Of a DNA stretch of 64,000 nt, positions 51,007 to 58,527 are shown in pieces. Location of the stretch: NCBI RefSeq assembly GCF_030684215.1, contig NZ_JAUXOV010000056.1:1-64000 (forward strand), given 5' to 3'. The notes below the pieces were generated by a model, which did no database searches, was not told where the DNA came from, and was given only the letters and a program-made list of their open reading frames with translations. Both the position numbers and the translations under genes were made by a program. How positions within the stretch are numbered: the stretch's first letter is position 1; every line of letters starts with the position of its first letter. This stretch comes from Pseudotabrizicola sp. (GTDB lineage Bacteria > Pseudomonadota > Alphaproteobacteria > Rhodobacterales > Rhodobacteraceae).

Positions 51007-51990
51007 ATGAAAAAATTCAACACCTTGGCCGCTGCCCTGCTGGCATCTGTGGCTTTTGCAGGGGCAGCTTTTGCCGAATGCGAAGTGACCCTGAAATCGT
51101 CGGACACGCACCCCGACGGGTATCCGACCGTGGACGCGGTCAAGCATATGGGCGAATTGCTCAAAGAGCGCAGTGCGGGCCGCATTTGCGTGGAAGTGTT
51201 CCATTCGGCCCAGTTGGGCGAGGAGAAGGACACAATCGAGCAGACCAAGTTCGGCGTGATCGACTTTAACCGTGTGTCGATGGGTCCGTTCAACAACATC
51301 ATTGAAGAAACCAAGGTCGTCTCGCTGCCCTTTATCTTCCGCGGCACCGACCACATGCACCGCGTGATGGATGGTCCGATCGGCGACGAGATTCTGGCCG
51401 CGTTTGAGCCGCATGGCTTTGTTGGTCTGGCCTATTTTGACGGTGGTTCACGGTCGTTTTACAACAAGCAAAAGCCGATCACCTCGGTTGACGACCTGAA
51501 GGGCATGAAAATCCGCGTGATGCAGTCAGATGTGTTTGTGGACATGATGACCGCCCTTGGCGCCAATGCGACCCCGATGCCGTATGGCGAGGTCTATTCC
51601 GGCATTCAGACCGGGGTGATTGATGGGGCTGAAAACAACTGGCCATCGTTCGAGTCGTCGGGCCACTATGAAGTTGCGGGCTATTACACCCTGAACCAGC
51701 ACCTGATCGTGCCAGAGGTACTGGTGATGTCAAAGGCCAGCTACGACAAGCTGAGCGCCGAGGATCAGGCGCTGGTCAAGCAAGCCGCCAAGGATTCCAT
51801 CCCCGTCAACCGCGAGCTTTGGGCTGCGCGTGAAAAGGTGTCGGAAGAAAAAGTCCGCGCGGCGGGGGTCGAGGTGATCTCGGATATCGACAAGACCCCG
51901 TTCATCGAGGCGATGGTGCCGGTGTATGAAAAGCACGCCAACACGCCAAAGCTGCAGGATCTGGTTCAGCGCATTCAAGCGACCGAGTGA
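51007..51990 (+). CDS. dctP: TRAP transporter substrate-binding protein (DctP-like)
   Basis: A 327-residue periplasmic protein. The signal peptide ends Ala-Phe-Ala before Glu. Conserved segments: [20 protein letters not shown], a G-G-S-R-S-F-Y-N-K loop, [10 protein letters not shown], and an [20 protein letters not shown]-like arm with the Arg that binds a carboxylate. It belongs to the uronate-type DctP group by context. GGGAGGAGACTACA precedes ATG 51007. Followed by a strong hairpin before the membrane subunits. Confidence 0.92.
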   Translation: MKKFNTLAAALLASVAFAGAAFAECEVTLKSSDTHPDGYPTVDAVKHMGELLKERSAGRICVEVFHSAQLGEEKDTIEQTKFGVIDFNRVSMGPFNNIIEETKVVSLPFIFRGTDHMHRVMDGPIGDEILAAFEPHGFVGLAYFDGGSRSFYNKQKPITSVDDLKGMKIRVMQSDVFVDMMTALGANATPMPYGEVYSGIQTGVIDGAENNWPSFESSGHYEVAGYYTLNQHLIVPEVLVMSKASYDKLSAEDQALVKQAAKDSIPVNRELWAAREKVSEEKVRAAGVEVISDIDKTPFIEAMVPVYEKHANTPKLQDLVQRIQATE

Positions 51991-52000
51991 TCTGACCCAG

Positions 52001-52041
52001 CCACAGGACCGGGGGATTCACTCCCCCCGGCCCCCCTGTGG
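52001..52041 (+). other. Large stem-loop between dctP and dctQ
   Basis: CCACAGG (52001-52007) pairs with CCTGTGG (52035-52041) and an inner CCGGGGG with CCCCCCGG, giving a long GC-rich hairpin. The following bases (AGTATTTTG) are a weak T tract. It could partly terminate or stabilise the dctP message, so that the binding protein outnumbers the membrane subunits. Confidence 0.7.
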
Positions 52042-52090
52042 AGTATTTTGACCAAGATGAATGAGCGTCGCACGCAGCAGGAGGCCATTG

Positions 52091-52618
52091 ATGCAACCGG
52101 GTTTGAAGACGCTTGCCGTCTGGCTGGGCTATGTCGCGAAAGCTGCCCTTTGGGTGGCGGGGGCCGGGTTGGTTGCCATGACGGCTATCATCGGGGCACA
52201 GGTATTTTTCCGCTATTTGTTGAATGATTCCATCATCTGGAGCGAGCCGGCTGCGGTGATCCTGATGGGATGGTTCATCTTTCTGGGGGCTGCTGTTGGC
52301 ATCCGCGAAGGCTATCACCTATCATTCGACATCCTGCTGTATCTGGTGTCGCACCGGGTAAAGATGGTGCTGTTTTCGCTGTCAGACCTTGTGGTTACCG
52401 GTTTTGGGGTCGGCATGGTCTGGTTTGGCGGGCAGTTGATGGTGTCGGCTTACGGTATCACCCTGCCCTCGCTTGGCATCACCGGGGCGGTGGATTTCAT
52501 CCCGCTGGTGGTGGGCGGCGTGCTGATGGTGATTTTTTCACTGGAACGTCTGGCGCGGCGGGCGGCGGGATTGCCGACGGCGCGCTTTGGCGAAACTGAA
52601 CTCGAAGAGGTGGCGTGA
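52091..52618 (+). CDS. dctQ: TRAP transporter small permease (DctQ-like)
   Basis: A 175-residue protein with four membrane segments. Typical Q-V-F-F-R-Y-L-L-N-D-S-I-I-W-S-E-P-A, W-F-I-F-L-G-A-A-V-G-I-R-E-G-Y-H and V-P-L-like segments are present. AGGAGGCCATTG precedes ATG 52091, an almost ideal site; the upstream ATG at 52061 lacks it. Its stop overlaps the start of the large permease. Confidence 0.9.
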   Translation: MQPGLKTLAVWLGYVAKAALWVAGAGLVAMTAIIGAQVFFRYLLNDSIIWSEPAAVILMGWFIFLGAAVGIREGYHLSFDILLYLVSHRVKMVLFSLSDLVVTGFGVGMVWFGGQLMVSAYGITLPSLGITGAVDFIPLVVGGVLMVIFSLERLARRAAGLPTARFGETELEEVA

Positions 52619-53898
52619 TGGAGCTTTGGGTTCTTTTTGGCACCTTCGCGCTGCTGTTGGCGATCGGGACACCTGTGGCGTTCTGTCTGGGCGTGTCCAG
52701 CTTCGCCACGGTGCTGTATCTGGGCCTGCCGCCGGTGGTGGTGTTCCAGCGGCTGAATTCCGGCGTGTCAGTGTTTGCGCTGATGGCGATTCCGTTTTTC
52801 ATCTTTGCCGGTGAGGTGATGGTGCGCGGCGACATTGCCCGGCGGCTGATTGCGGTGGCAGGGGCTGCGGTGGGGCACTTCCGGGGCGGTTTGGGGCAGG
52901 TCAACATTGCCTCATCCGTGCTGTTCGGCGGCATTTCGGGATCAGCCGCGGCAGATGCCTCGGCCATCGGCGGGCTGATGGTGCCGCAGATGAAGGAACG
53001 CGGCTATGACGTTGATTATGCAGTCAATATCACCGTGGTCAGCTCTATCATCGCGCTGATGCTGCCGCCAAGCCACAACATGATCATCTATTCGATCTCG
53101 GCCGGCGGTCGCCTGTCGATTGCCGATCTGTTCACCGCAGGGATCATTCCGGGCATCTTGCTTGCGCTGGCACTGGCGGCGGCGGCATGGTGGGTGGCGC
53201 GCAAGAAGGGTTATCCGACAGAGGCGTTTCCGGGCTGGGTTGTGCTGGGCCACCTGTTGATCGCTGCCATTCCGGGGCTGATGCTGATTGTGATTATCTT
53301 TGGCGGAGTGCGGTCTGGGGTGTTCACCGCGTCAGAATCGTCGTGCATCGCGGCGATTTACGCGCTGGGAGTGACAACACTGGCCTATCGCACCATGGGC
53401 TGGAACGATTTCGTGGGCGCGGTCAAGGCGGCGGTGCGCACCACGGCGATGGTATTGCTAGTGATCGGATGCGCGGCATCTTTTGGTTGGCTTCTGGCAT
53501 ATCTGAAGGTTCCAACGGCAATGATTGCGCTGATGCAAAGCGTCAGCAACAATCCGATCGTGATCCTGCTGTTGATGAACGTCATCCTGCTGATCCTTGG
53601 CACCTTCATGGACATGTCGCCGCTGATCGTGATCACCACGCCGATTTTCCTGCCTGTAGCCGTGGCCTTTGGGGTGGACCCGGTGCATTTCGGGGTGATC
53701 CTTGTGCTGAACCTTGGAATCGGGCTTTGCACGCCACCTGTCGGCGCGGTGCTGTTTGTCGGCTGTGCGGTTGGCAAGATTTCCGTCTGGCAGGCGGTAC
53801 GCACGATCTGGCCGTTCTATGGCGCGGCCTTTGGAACCCTGATGCTTGTCACATACATCCCGGCACTGTCCTTGTGGCTGCCAGCCCTGTTCCGTTGA
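52618..53898 (+). CDS. dctM: TRAP transporter large permease (DctM-like)
   Basis: A 426-residue protein with about twelve membrane segments. PFFIFAGEVMVRGDIARRLI, GGLGQVNIASSVLFGGISGSAAADA, LPPSHNMIIYSISAGG and G-T-F-M-D-M-S-P-L-I-V-I-T-T-P-I-F are the DctM pattern. The ATG overlaps the dctQ stop in TGATG. The sodium-driven import of an organic acid, here probably a uronate, is assigned by context. Confidence 0.92.
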   Translation: MELWVLFGTFALLLAIGTPVAFCLGVSSFATVLYLGLPPVVVFQRLNSGVSVFALMAIPFFIFAGEVMVRGDIARRLIAVAGAAVGHFRGGLGQVNIASSVLFGGISGSAAADASAIGGLMVPQMKERGYDVDYAVNITVVSSIIALMLPPSHNMIIYSISAGGRLSIADLFTAGIIPGILLALALAAAAWWVARKKGYPTEAFPGWVVLGHLLIAAIPGLMLIVIIFGGVRSGVFTASESSCIAAIYALGVTTLAYRTMGWNDFVGAVKAAVRTTAMVLLVIGCAASFGWLLAYLKVPTAMIALMQSVSNNPIVILLLMNVILLILGTFMDMSPLIVITTPIFLPVAVAFGVDPVHFGVILVLNLGIGLCTPPVGAVLFVGCAVGKISVWQAVRTIWPFYGAAFGTLMLVTYIPALSLWLPALFR

Positions 53899-53905
53899 GG
53901 CCCCT

Positions 53906-54214
53906 ATGACCTATGCTATTGTTGAAACCGGTGAGAACGTGACGCGGCAGGTGTTGGCCGATGCGCCTGAGCTGATGACCGTGGCCTTCCGCTTTGCCGC
54001 CGCTGGGGCTGTGGGCGCGCTGCACCATCACCCCCATGTGCAATCGACTTTTGTGCAATCGGGGCGGTTCCGGTTCACGGTTGAAGCGCGCGATTTCGAA
54101 GTGGGGCCGGGTGATGCTTTTGTCATCCCCTCCAACGCCGTTCATGGCTGCGTCTGCCTTGAGCCCGGCACACTGATCGACGGGTTCACCCCCCGTCGGA
54201 ATGATTTTCTCTGA
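53906..54214 (+). CDS. Cupin-fold protein of the uronate operon
   Basis: A 102-residue single cupin. The metal motif A-L-H-H-H-P-H-V-Q-S-T-F-V-Q-S-G and the second motif P-G-D-A-F-V-I-P-S-N-A-V-H-G are complete. It is similar in size to KdgF, which opens the unsaturated uronate ring spontaneously formed in pectin/alginate breakdown, and its position before kduI fits that role. KdgF is inferred, not proven. TTGAGG lies upstream of ATG 53906. Confidence 0.82.
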   Translation: MTYAIVETGENVTRQVLADAPELMTVAFRFAAAGAVGALHHHPHVQSTFVQSGRFRFTVEARDFEVGPGDAFVIPSNAVHGCVCLEPGTLIDGFTPRRNDFL

Positions 54215-54225
54215 AAGGATACCCT

Positions 54226-55050
54226 ATGCTGACTGTTGAAACCCGTCAGGCAATTTCCGCCAATGAGGCCAAGGGCATGGACACCACCGCCCTGCGTGCC
54301 AATTTTCATGGCGAGGGGTTGTTTCAGGACGGCCAGGTCCGGCTTTTGTATACGCATTACGACCGGATGATTGTTGGCGGCGCGGTGCCGGCAGGCAAGG
54401 ATCTGGTGTTGGATCAGGTCAAGGAAGCGGGCACTGCCAGCATTTTGGACCGTCGTGAAATGGGCATCGTCAACATCGGCGGCGATGGCACTGTAACGGC
54501 GGGCGGTGAGACTCATGCGCTGTCCAAGGGCGATGTGCTTTACTTGCCGATGGGCGCGGGGGCTGTCACCTTTGCGGGTCAGGGCCGATTCTACATCAAC
54601 TCTTGCCCGGCGCATCACGCCTATCCGGCGCGCCTGATAAAGCTGGAGGATGCCAAAAAAGTCACGCTGGGCGCGGCCGAAACCGTGAACCACCGCACCA
54701 TCAACCAGTTCATCCACCCCGAGGTGATGACCTCGTGCCAGTTGGTGCTGGGATATACCCAGTTCCATGGTGGCTCGGTCTGGAACACGATGCCAGCCCA
54801 CCTGCACGACCGCCGGATGGAGGCGTATCTGTATTTCGACATTCCCGAGGGCCAGCGGGTGTTTCACTTCATGGGCGACCCGGCCGAGACCCGGCATCTG
54901 GTGATTGCGAATGAAGAGGCCGCGATTTCGCCGCCATGGTCGATCCACTGTGGCGCGGGCACGGCCAGCTATACCTTTGTCTGGGCGATGGCGGGCGACA
55001 ATGTGGATTACCGCGATGTGGAAATGGTGAAGATGGAGGATTTGCGGTGA
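54226..55050 (+). CDS. kduI: 5-dehydro-4-deoxy-D-glucuronate isomerase
   Basis: A 274-residue protein. KduI pattern: THYDRMIVGGAVP, GIVNIGGDGTVTAGG, L-P-M-G-A-G, then the zinc site WNTMPAHLHDRRMEAYLYFD and the final H-C-G-A-G-T-A-S-Y-T-F-V-W-A-M. It converts 4-deoxy-L-threo-5-hexosulose uronate to 2,5-diketo-3-deoxygluconate. Downstream of the cupin by 11 bases and overlapping kduD by 4. Confidence 0.94.
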   Translation: MLTVETRQAISANEAKGMDTTALRANFHGEGLFQDGQVRLLYTHYDRMIVGGAVPAGKDLVLDQVKEAGTASILDRREMGIVNIGGDGTVTAGGETHALSKGDVLYLPMGAGAVTFAGQGRFYINSCPAHHAYPARLIKLEDAKKVTLGAAETVNHRTINQFIHPEVMTSCQLVLGYTQFHGGSVWNTMPAHLHDRRMEAYLYFDIPEGQRVFHFMGDPAETRHLVIANEEAAISPPWSIHCGAGTASYTFVWAMAGDNVDYRDVEMVKMEDLR

Positions 55051-55769
55051 ACCCGTTTTCTTTGTCCGGCCAGACAGCGCTTGTCACCGGGGCCAATACC
55101 GGCATCGGTCAGGCCATAGCCGCCGCCATGGCGCGGGCTGGTGCGCATGTGATTGCAGCGGGGCGGTCGTCTTGCGCCGAGACCGTGGCGATCACGGGCG
55201 GTGAGGCGTTGCAGCTGGACTTTGCCGATCCGATGGCCGCGCGTGACGTGTTCGCCAGCCGCCCCATCGACATTCTGGTGAACAATGCGGGCATCATTCG
55301 CCGCGCGGACTCGGTGGAGTTCACCGAAGAAGACTGGGATGCGGTGATGGATGTGAACCTTAAGGCGGTGTTCTTCACCTGTCAGGCTTTTGCACGCGCG
55401 GCACTGACGCGGGGCGGTGGGCGGATTGTGAACATCGCATCCTTGCTGTCGTTTCAGGGTGGCATCCGGGTGCCTTCCTATACCGCGTCCAAGCATGGTG
55501 TGGCGGGGATCACCAAACTGCTGGCCAATGAATGGGCAGCAAAGGGGATCAATGTGAATGCCATCGCGCCCGGCTATATCGAGACCAACAACACGCAAGC
55601 CCTGCGTGCAGACCCCGCGCGCAACGCGGCCATTCTGGACCGAATTCCCGCCGGACGCTGGGGCCGCGCGGATGATATCGGTGAGGCCGCCGTGTTCCTG
55701 TCCTCTCCTGCCGCCGCCTATATTCACGGAGCGGTTCTGAACGTTGATGGAGGCTGGCTTGCCCGCTGA
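55047..55769 (+). CDS. kduD: 2-dehydro-3-deoxy-D-gluconate 5-dehydrogenase (SDR)
   Basis: A 240-residue classical short-chain dehydrogenase. NAD site TGANTGIGQA, then I-L-V-N-N-A-G-I-I-R-R, active-site Ser in NIASLLSFQG, and Y-T-A-S-K-H-G with catalytic Tyr and Lys. It reduces diketo-deoxygluconate to KDG. GTG 55047 overlaps the kduI stop (GTGA). The frame beginning further upstream in kduI is not used. Confidence 0.92.
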   Translation: MNPFSLSGQTALVTGANTGIGQAIAAAMARAGAHVIAAGRSSCAETVAITGGEALQLDFADPMAARDVFASRPIDILVNNAGIIRRADSVEFTEEDWDAVMDVNLKAVFFTCQAFARAALTRGGGRIVNIASLLSFQGGIRVPSYTASKHGVAGITKLLANEWAAKGINVNAIAPGYIETNNTQALRADPARNAAILDRIPAGRWGRADDIGEAAVFLSSPAAAYIHGAVLNVDGGWLAR

Positions 55770-57171
55770 TCGCCTGACCCGAAGTGCCCCTGCCGTTCCG
55801 GTGGGCATCGTTCACCTTGGCCTTGGCGCGTTTTTCCGTGCCCATGGCGCTGTGTACATCGAGGAAGCCATGTCGGCCTCGGGTGGCGACTGGGGCATCC
55901 TTGGCGTGTCGCTGCAATCAACCACGATGCGCGATCAGCTGACCCCGCAGGGCGGCACCTATACGGCACTGGAGCTGGGGCCGGATGGCGAGACCCTGCG
56001 CCATGTGCAATCGGTGCAGGGCGTGCTTGTCGCGCGTGAAGACCCCGGCGCGGTGCTGGAGGCGATGGCCGATCCGGGGGTAAAGATTGTCAGCCTGACG
56101 GTCACCGAAAAGGGGTATTGCCACGAGCCCTCAACGGGGCGGCTGAATCTCCGGCACCCCGATATCCTGCATGACCTGGCCACCGCCCTGCCCGTTTCGG
56201 CCCCCGGTTTTCTGGTGCGCGCTTTGGCCTTGCGACATGCGCGCGGGCTTGCTGCCTTTACCGTGCTGACCTGCGACAACCTGCCCAACAACGGCCAAGT
56301 CGTGCGCGGCGTGGTGCTGGACCTTGCGCGCGCCATTGATCCTGCACTGGCCGATTGGATACAGGCAGAGTGCCGCTTTCCCTCCACCATGGTTGACCGC
56401 ATCGTGCCTGCCACCAAGCCCGAAGACATCGCGCGGGTGGCGGCGCTGATCGGCGCGCAGGATGCGGCCCCGGTCCTGCACGAACCGTTCCGGCAATGGG
56501 TGGTAGAGGATGATTTCATCGGCGGGTTGCGCCCCGATCTGGGCGCGGTGGGTGTGCAAATGGTGGCGGATGTCACCGAATATGAGCACATGAAGCTGCG
56601 CATGTTGAATGGCACCCATTCGTCGCTGGCCTATCTGGGGTATCTGTCGGGCCATGAAACCATTGCCGATTGCATGGCTGACCCTGTGCTGGACCGTTTC
56701 GTGCAATCGTTGTGGTCGCGTGAGATTATCCCGGCGCTGACCCCGCCCGAAGGTGTCAGTCTTGCGGATTATGCGGGCGCCTTGCACGCGCGTTATGCCA
56801 ATCCGTCGATCCGCCACCGCACCTGGCAGATCGCGATGGATGGCAGCCAGAAACTGCCGCAGCGAATCCTTGGCACGTTGGAGACGAACCTTGAGGCAGG
56901 CCGCCCCTGCCCCGGCCTGATGCTGGCGGTGGCGGCATGGATGATCTATGTGCGCGGCACCGATCTGACCGGGGCCCCGATTGAGGTCAAAGATCCACTC
57001 GCCCCCCGTCTGCGCGAGGCTGCAACCTCAGCCGATCCGGTCGGCGCGCTGCTTGGCTTGCGCGCGGTGTTCCCCGAAGCATTGGCAAACAGGCTAGAGC
57101 AGCCCCTGCGCAACGCTTATGCAACCTTGGTGAACCAAGGGGCCAAGGCGGCGATGGAGACGCTGGCCTGA
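55747..57171 (+). CDS. uxuB: Mannitol/fructuronate dehydrogenase family protein (UxuB-like)
   Basis: A 474-residue long-chain polyol dehydrogenase. I-V-H-L-G-L-G-A-F-F-R-A-H is the N-terminal NAD site; L-T-V-T-E-K-G-Y, T-C-D-N-L-P-N-N-G, and the Lys-Asn-His site K-L-R-M-L-N-G-T-H-S follow. It reduces fructuronate to mannonate in the uronate context; a mannitol dehydrogenase is the alternative. ATG 55747 overlaps kduD by 23 bases. No uxuA is seen in the window. A strong terminator follows. Confidence 0.87.
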   Translation: MEAGLPADRLTRSAPAVPVGIVHLGLGAFFRAHGAVYIEEAMSASGGDWGILGVSLQSTTMRDQLTPQGGTYTALELGPDGETLRHVQSVQGVLVAREDPGAVLEAMADPGVKIVSLTVTEKGYCHEPSTGRLNLRHPDILHDLATALPVSAPGFLVRALALRHARGLAAFTVLTCDNLPNNGQVVRGVVLDLARAIDPALADWIQAECRFPSTMVDRIVPATKPEDIARVAALIGAQDAAPVLHEPFRQWVVEDDFIGGLRPDLGAVGVQMVADVTEYEHMKLRMLNGTHSSLAYLGYLSGHETIADCMADPVLDRFVQSLWSREIIPALTPPEGVSLADYAGALHARYANPSIRHRTWQIAMDGSQKLPQRILGTLETNLEAGRPCPGLMLAVAAWMIYVRGTDLTGAPIEVKDPLAPRLREAATSADPVGALLGLRAVFPEALANRLEQPLRNAYATLVNQGAKAAMETLA

Positions 57172-57177
57172 CGCATT

Positions 57178-57218
57178 GGGGCGATGACATGGCCGATGGG
57201 CCTGTCATCGCCCCTTTT
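57178..57218 (+). terminator. Rho-independent terminator after the uronate operon
   Basis: GGGGCGATGACA (57178-57189) pairs with TGTCATCGCCCC (57203-57214), a perfect 12-bp stem, followed by TTTT. It closes the uxaC-uxuB operon 6 bases after the last stop codon. Confidence 0.92.
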
Positions 57219-57255
57219 GCCACCCTGTCCGTGAACCGGGCCAAACCCTTTCAGT

Positions 57256-57309
57256 GAAATGATGGATTTTCGTCATTCCATGCGCGCTATTTCGTCAGAA
57301 ATGATGGAT
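57256..57309. promoter_or_regulatory. Repeated operator-like elements upstream of the iol operon
   Basis: GAAATGATGGAT occurs exactly twice, at 57256-57267 and 57298-57309, 42 bases (four helical turns) apart. Between them TTTCGTCA, an inverted relative of the half-site, occurs twice. The set lies about 220-270 bases before iolG and is the likely target of an inositol regulator (RpiR/IolR or LacI type) that is not encoded in this window. The remaining 57310-57525 shows no gene. Confidence 0.55.
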
Positions 57310-57525
57310 AGCGCCTGCTGACCCGTTGACCAAAGACACCGTCTGACGCACCTTTCGCGCAACTCGCAGCTAGGGGAGGCGCTGCGTTCTACATCATTCA
57401 CGCTTTGACTGGCCTTCACTGGCTATCGGCATTTTATGCCTGTCATTCAGTGGGTTATGTCCAATGACAGCGCCACCCGACATCACGTCGCCCCGTGCAG
57501 ATACGCCGGGCAGAAAAGGACCACC

Positions 57526-58527
57526 ATGACCGTCAGATTCGCAATCCTTGGCGCAGGCCGCATCGGCAAGGTTCACGCAGGCGCAGTGGCCGCCGTTCCC
57601 GGTGCCAGCCTTGTGGCCATCGCCGACCCGGTTCCTGCCGCCGCGCAGGCGATCAGAGATGCCTATGGCTGCGATGTCCGCACAATTGACGCGATCCTTG
57701 CCAGCCCCGATGTCGATGCCGTGGTGATCTGCACCCCAACCGACACCCATGCCGACCTGATCGAGCGTTTTACCGCCGCCGGAAAGGCCGTTTTCTGCGA
57801 AAAGCCGGTCGATCTGTCGCTGGCCCGCGTCAAGGATTGCATCAAGGCGGTGGCGAATGCCAAAGGCACGCTGATGGTCGGCTTCAACCGTCGCTTTGAC
57901 CCTGATTTCATGGCCGTAAAAGCCGCAATTGATGCGGGCAAGGTTGGCCGCGTGGAAATGGTCACAATCACCAGCCGCGACCCTGGCGCGCCGCCCCCCG
58001 AATACATCACCCGCTCTGGTGGCATGTTCCGCGACATGACGATCCATGATTTCGACATCGCCCGCTGGCTGTTGGGCGAGGAAGTGACCGAAGTTTTCGC
58101 CTCGGCTTCCGTTCTGGTCGACAAGCGAATTGGTGAGTTGGGCGATTTTGACAGCGCAAACGTGATCCTGCGGACGGCCTCTGGCACGCAAGCGATCATC
58201 ACCAACACCCGCCGCGCGGTCTATGGCTATGATCAGCGGATAGAGGTGCTGGGGTCCACGGGCATGGTGGCCGCCGAAAACCACGGCGAAAACCGCATTA
58301 CGCTGGCCGATAAGGACGGGTTCCATGCGGCCCCGCTGCTGAACTTCTTTATGTCGCGCTATACCGCCGCCTATGCCAACGAAATCGCGGCTTTTGTGGC
58401 ATCAGTGGCATCAGGCGCGCCAACGCCCACCACCGGGCATGATGGCCTGATGGCGCTTGCCTTGGCCGAGGCCGCGCTGAAATCGGTCGCCGAGGGGCGC
58501 ATGGTCAAATTGGCAGAGGTTCTGTGA
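57526..58527 (+). CDS. iolG: Inositol 2-dehydrogenase
   Basis: A 333-residue Gfo/Idh/MocA enzyme. The NAD site is I-L-G-A-G-R-I-G-K-V-H, then VICTPTDTHADLIE, the catalytic Lys in C-E-K-P-V-D-L-S, FNRRFDPDF and the D-M-T-I-H-D-F-D-I-A-R-W segment with His and Asp. It oxidises myo-inositol to 2-keto-myo-inositol. ATG 57526 follows AAGGACCACC; upstream frame lacks one. First gene of the inositol operon. Confidence 0.92.
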   Translation: MTVRFAILGAGRIGKVHAGAVAAVPGASLVAIADPVPAAAQAIRDAYGCDVRTIDAILASPDVDAVVICTPTDTHADLIERFTAAGKAVFCEKPVDLSLARVKDCIKAVANAKGTLMVGFNRRFDPDFMAVKAAIDAGKVGRVEMVTITSRDPGAPPPEYITRSGGMFRDMTIHDFDIARWLLGEEVTEVFASASVLVDKRIGELGDFDSANVILRTASGTQAIITNTRRAVYGYDQRIEVLGSTGMVAAENHGENRITLADKDGFHAAPLLNFFMSRYTAAYANEIAAFVASVASGAPTPTTGHDGLMALALAEAALKSVAEGRMVKLAEVL

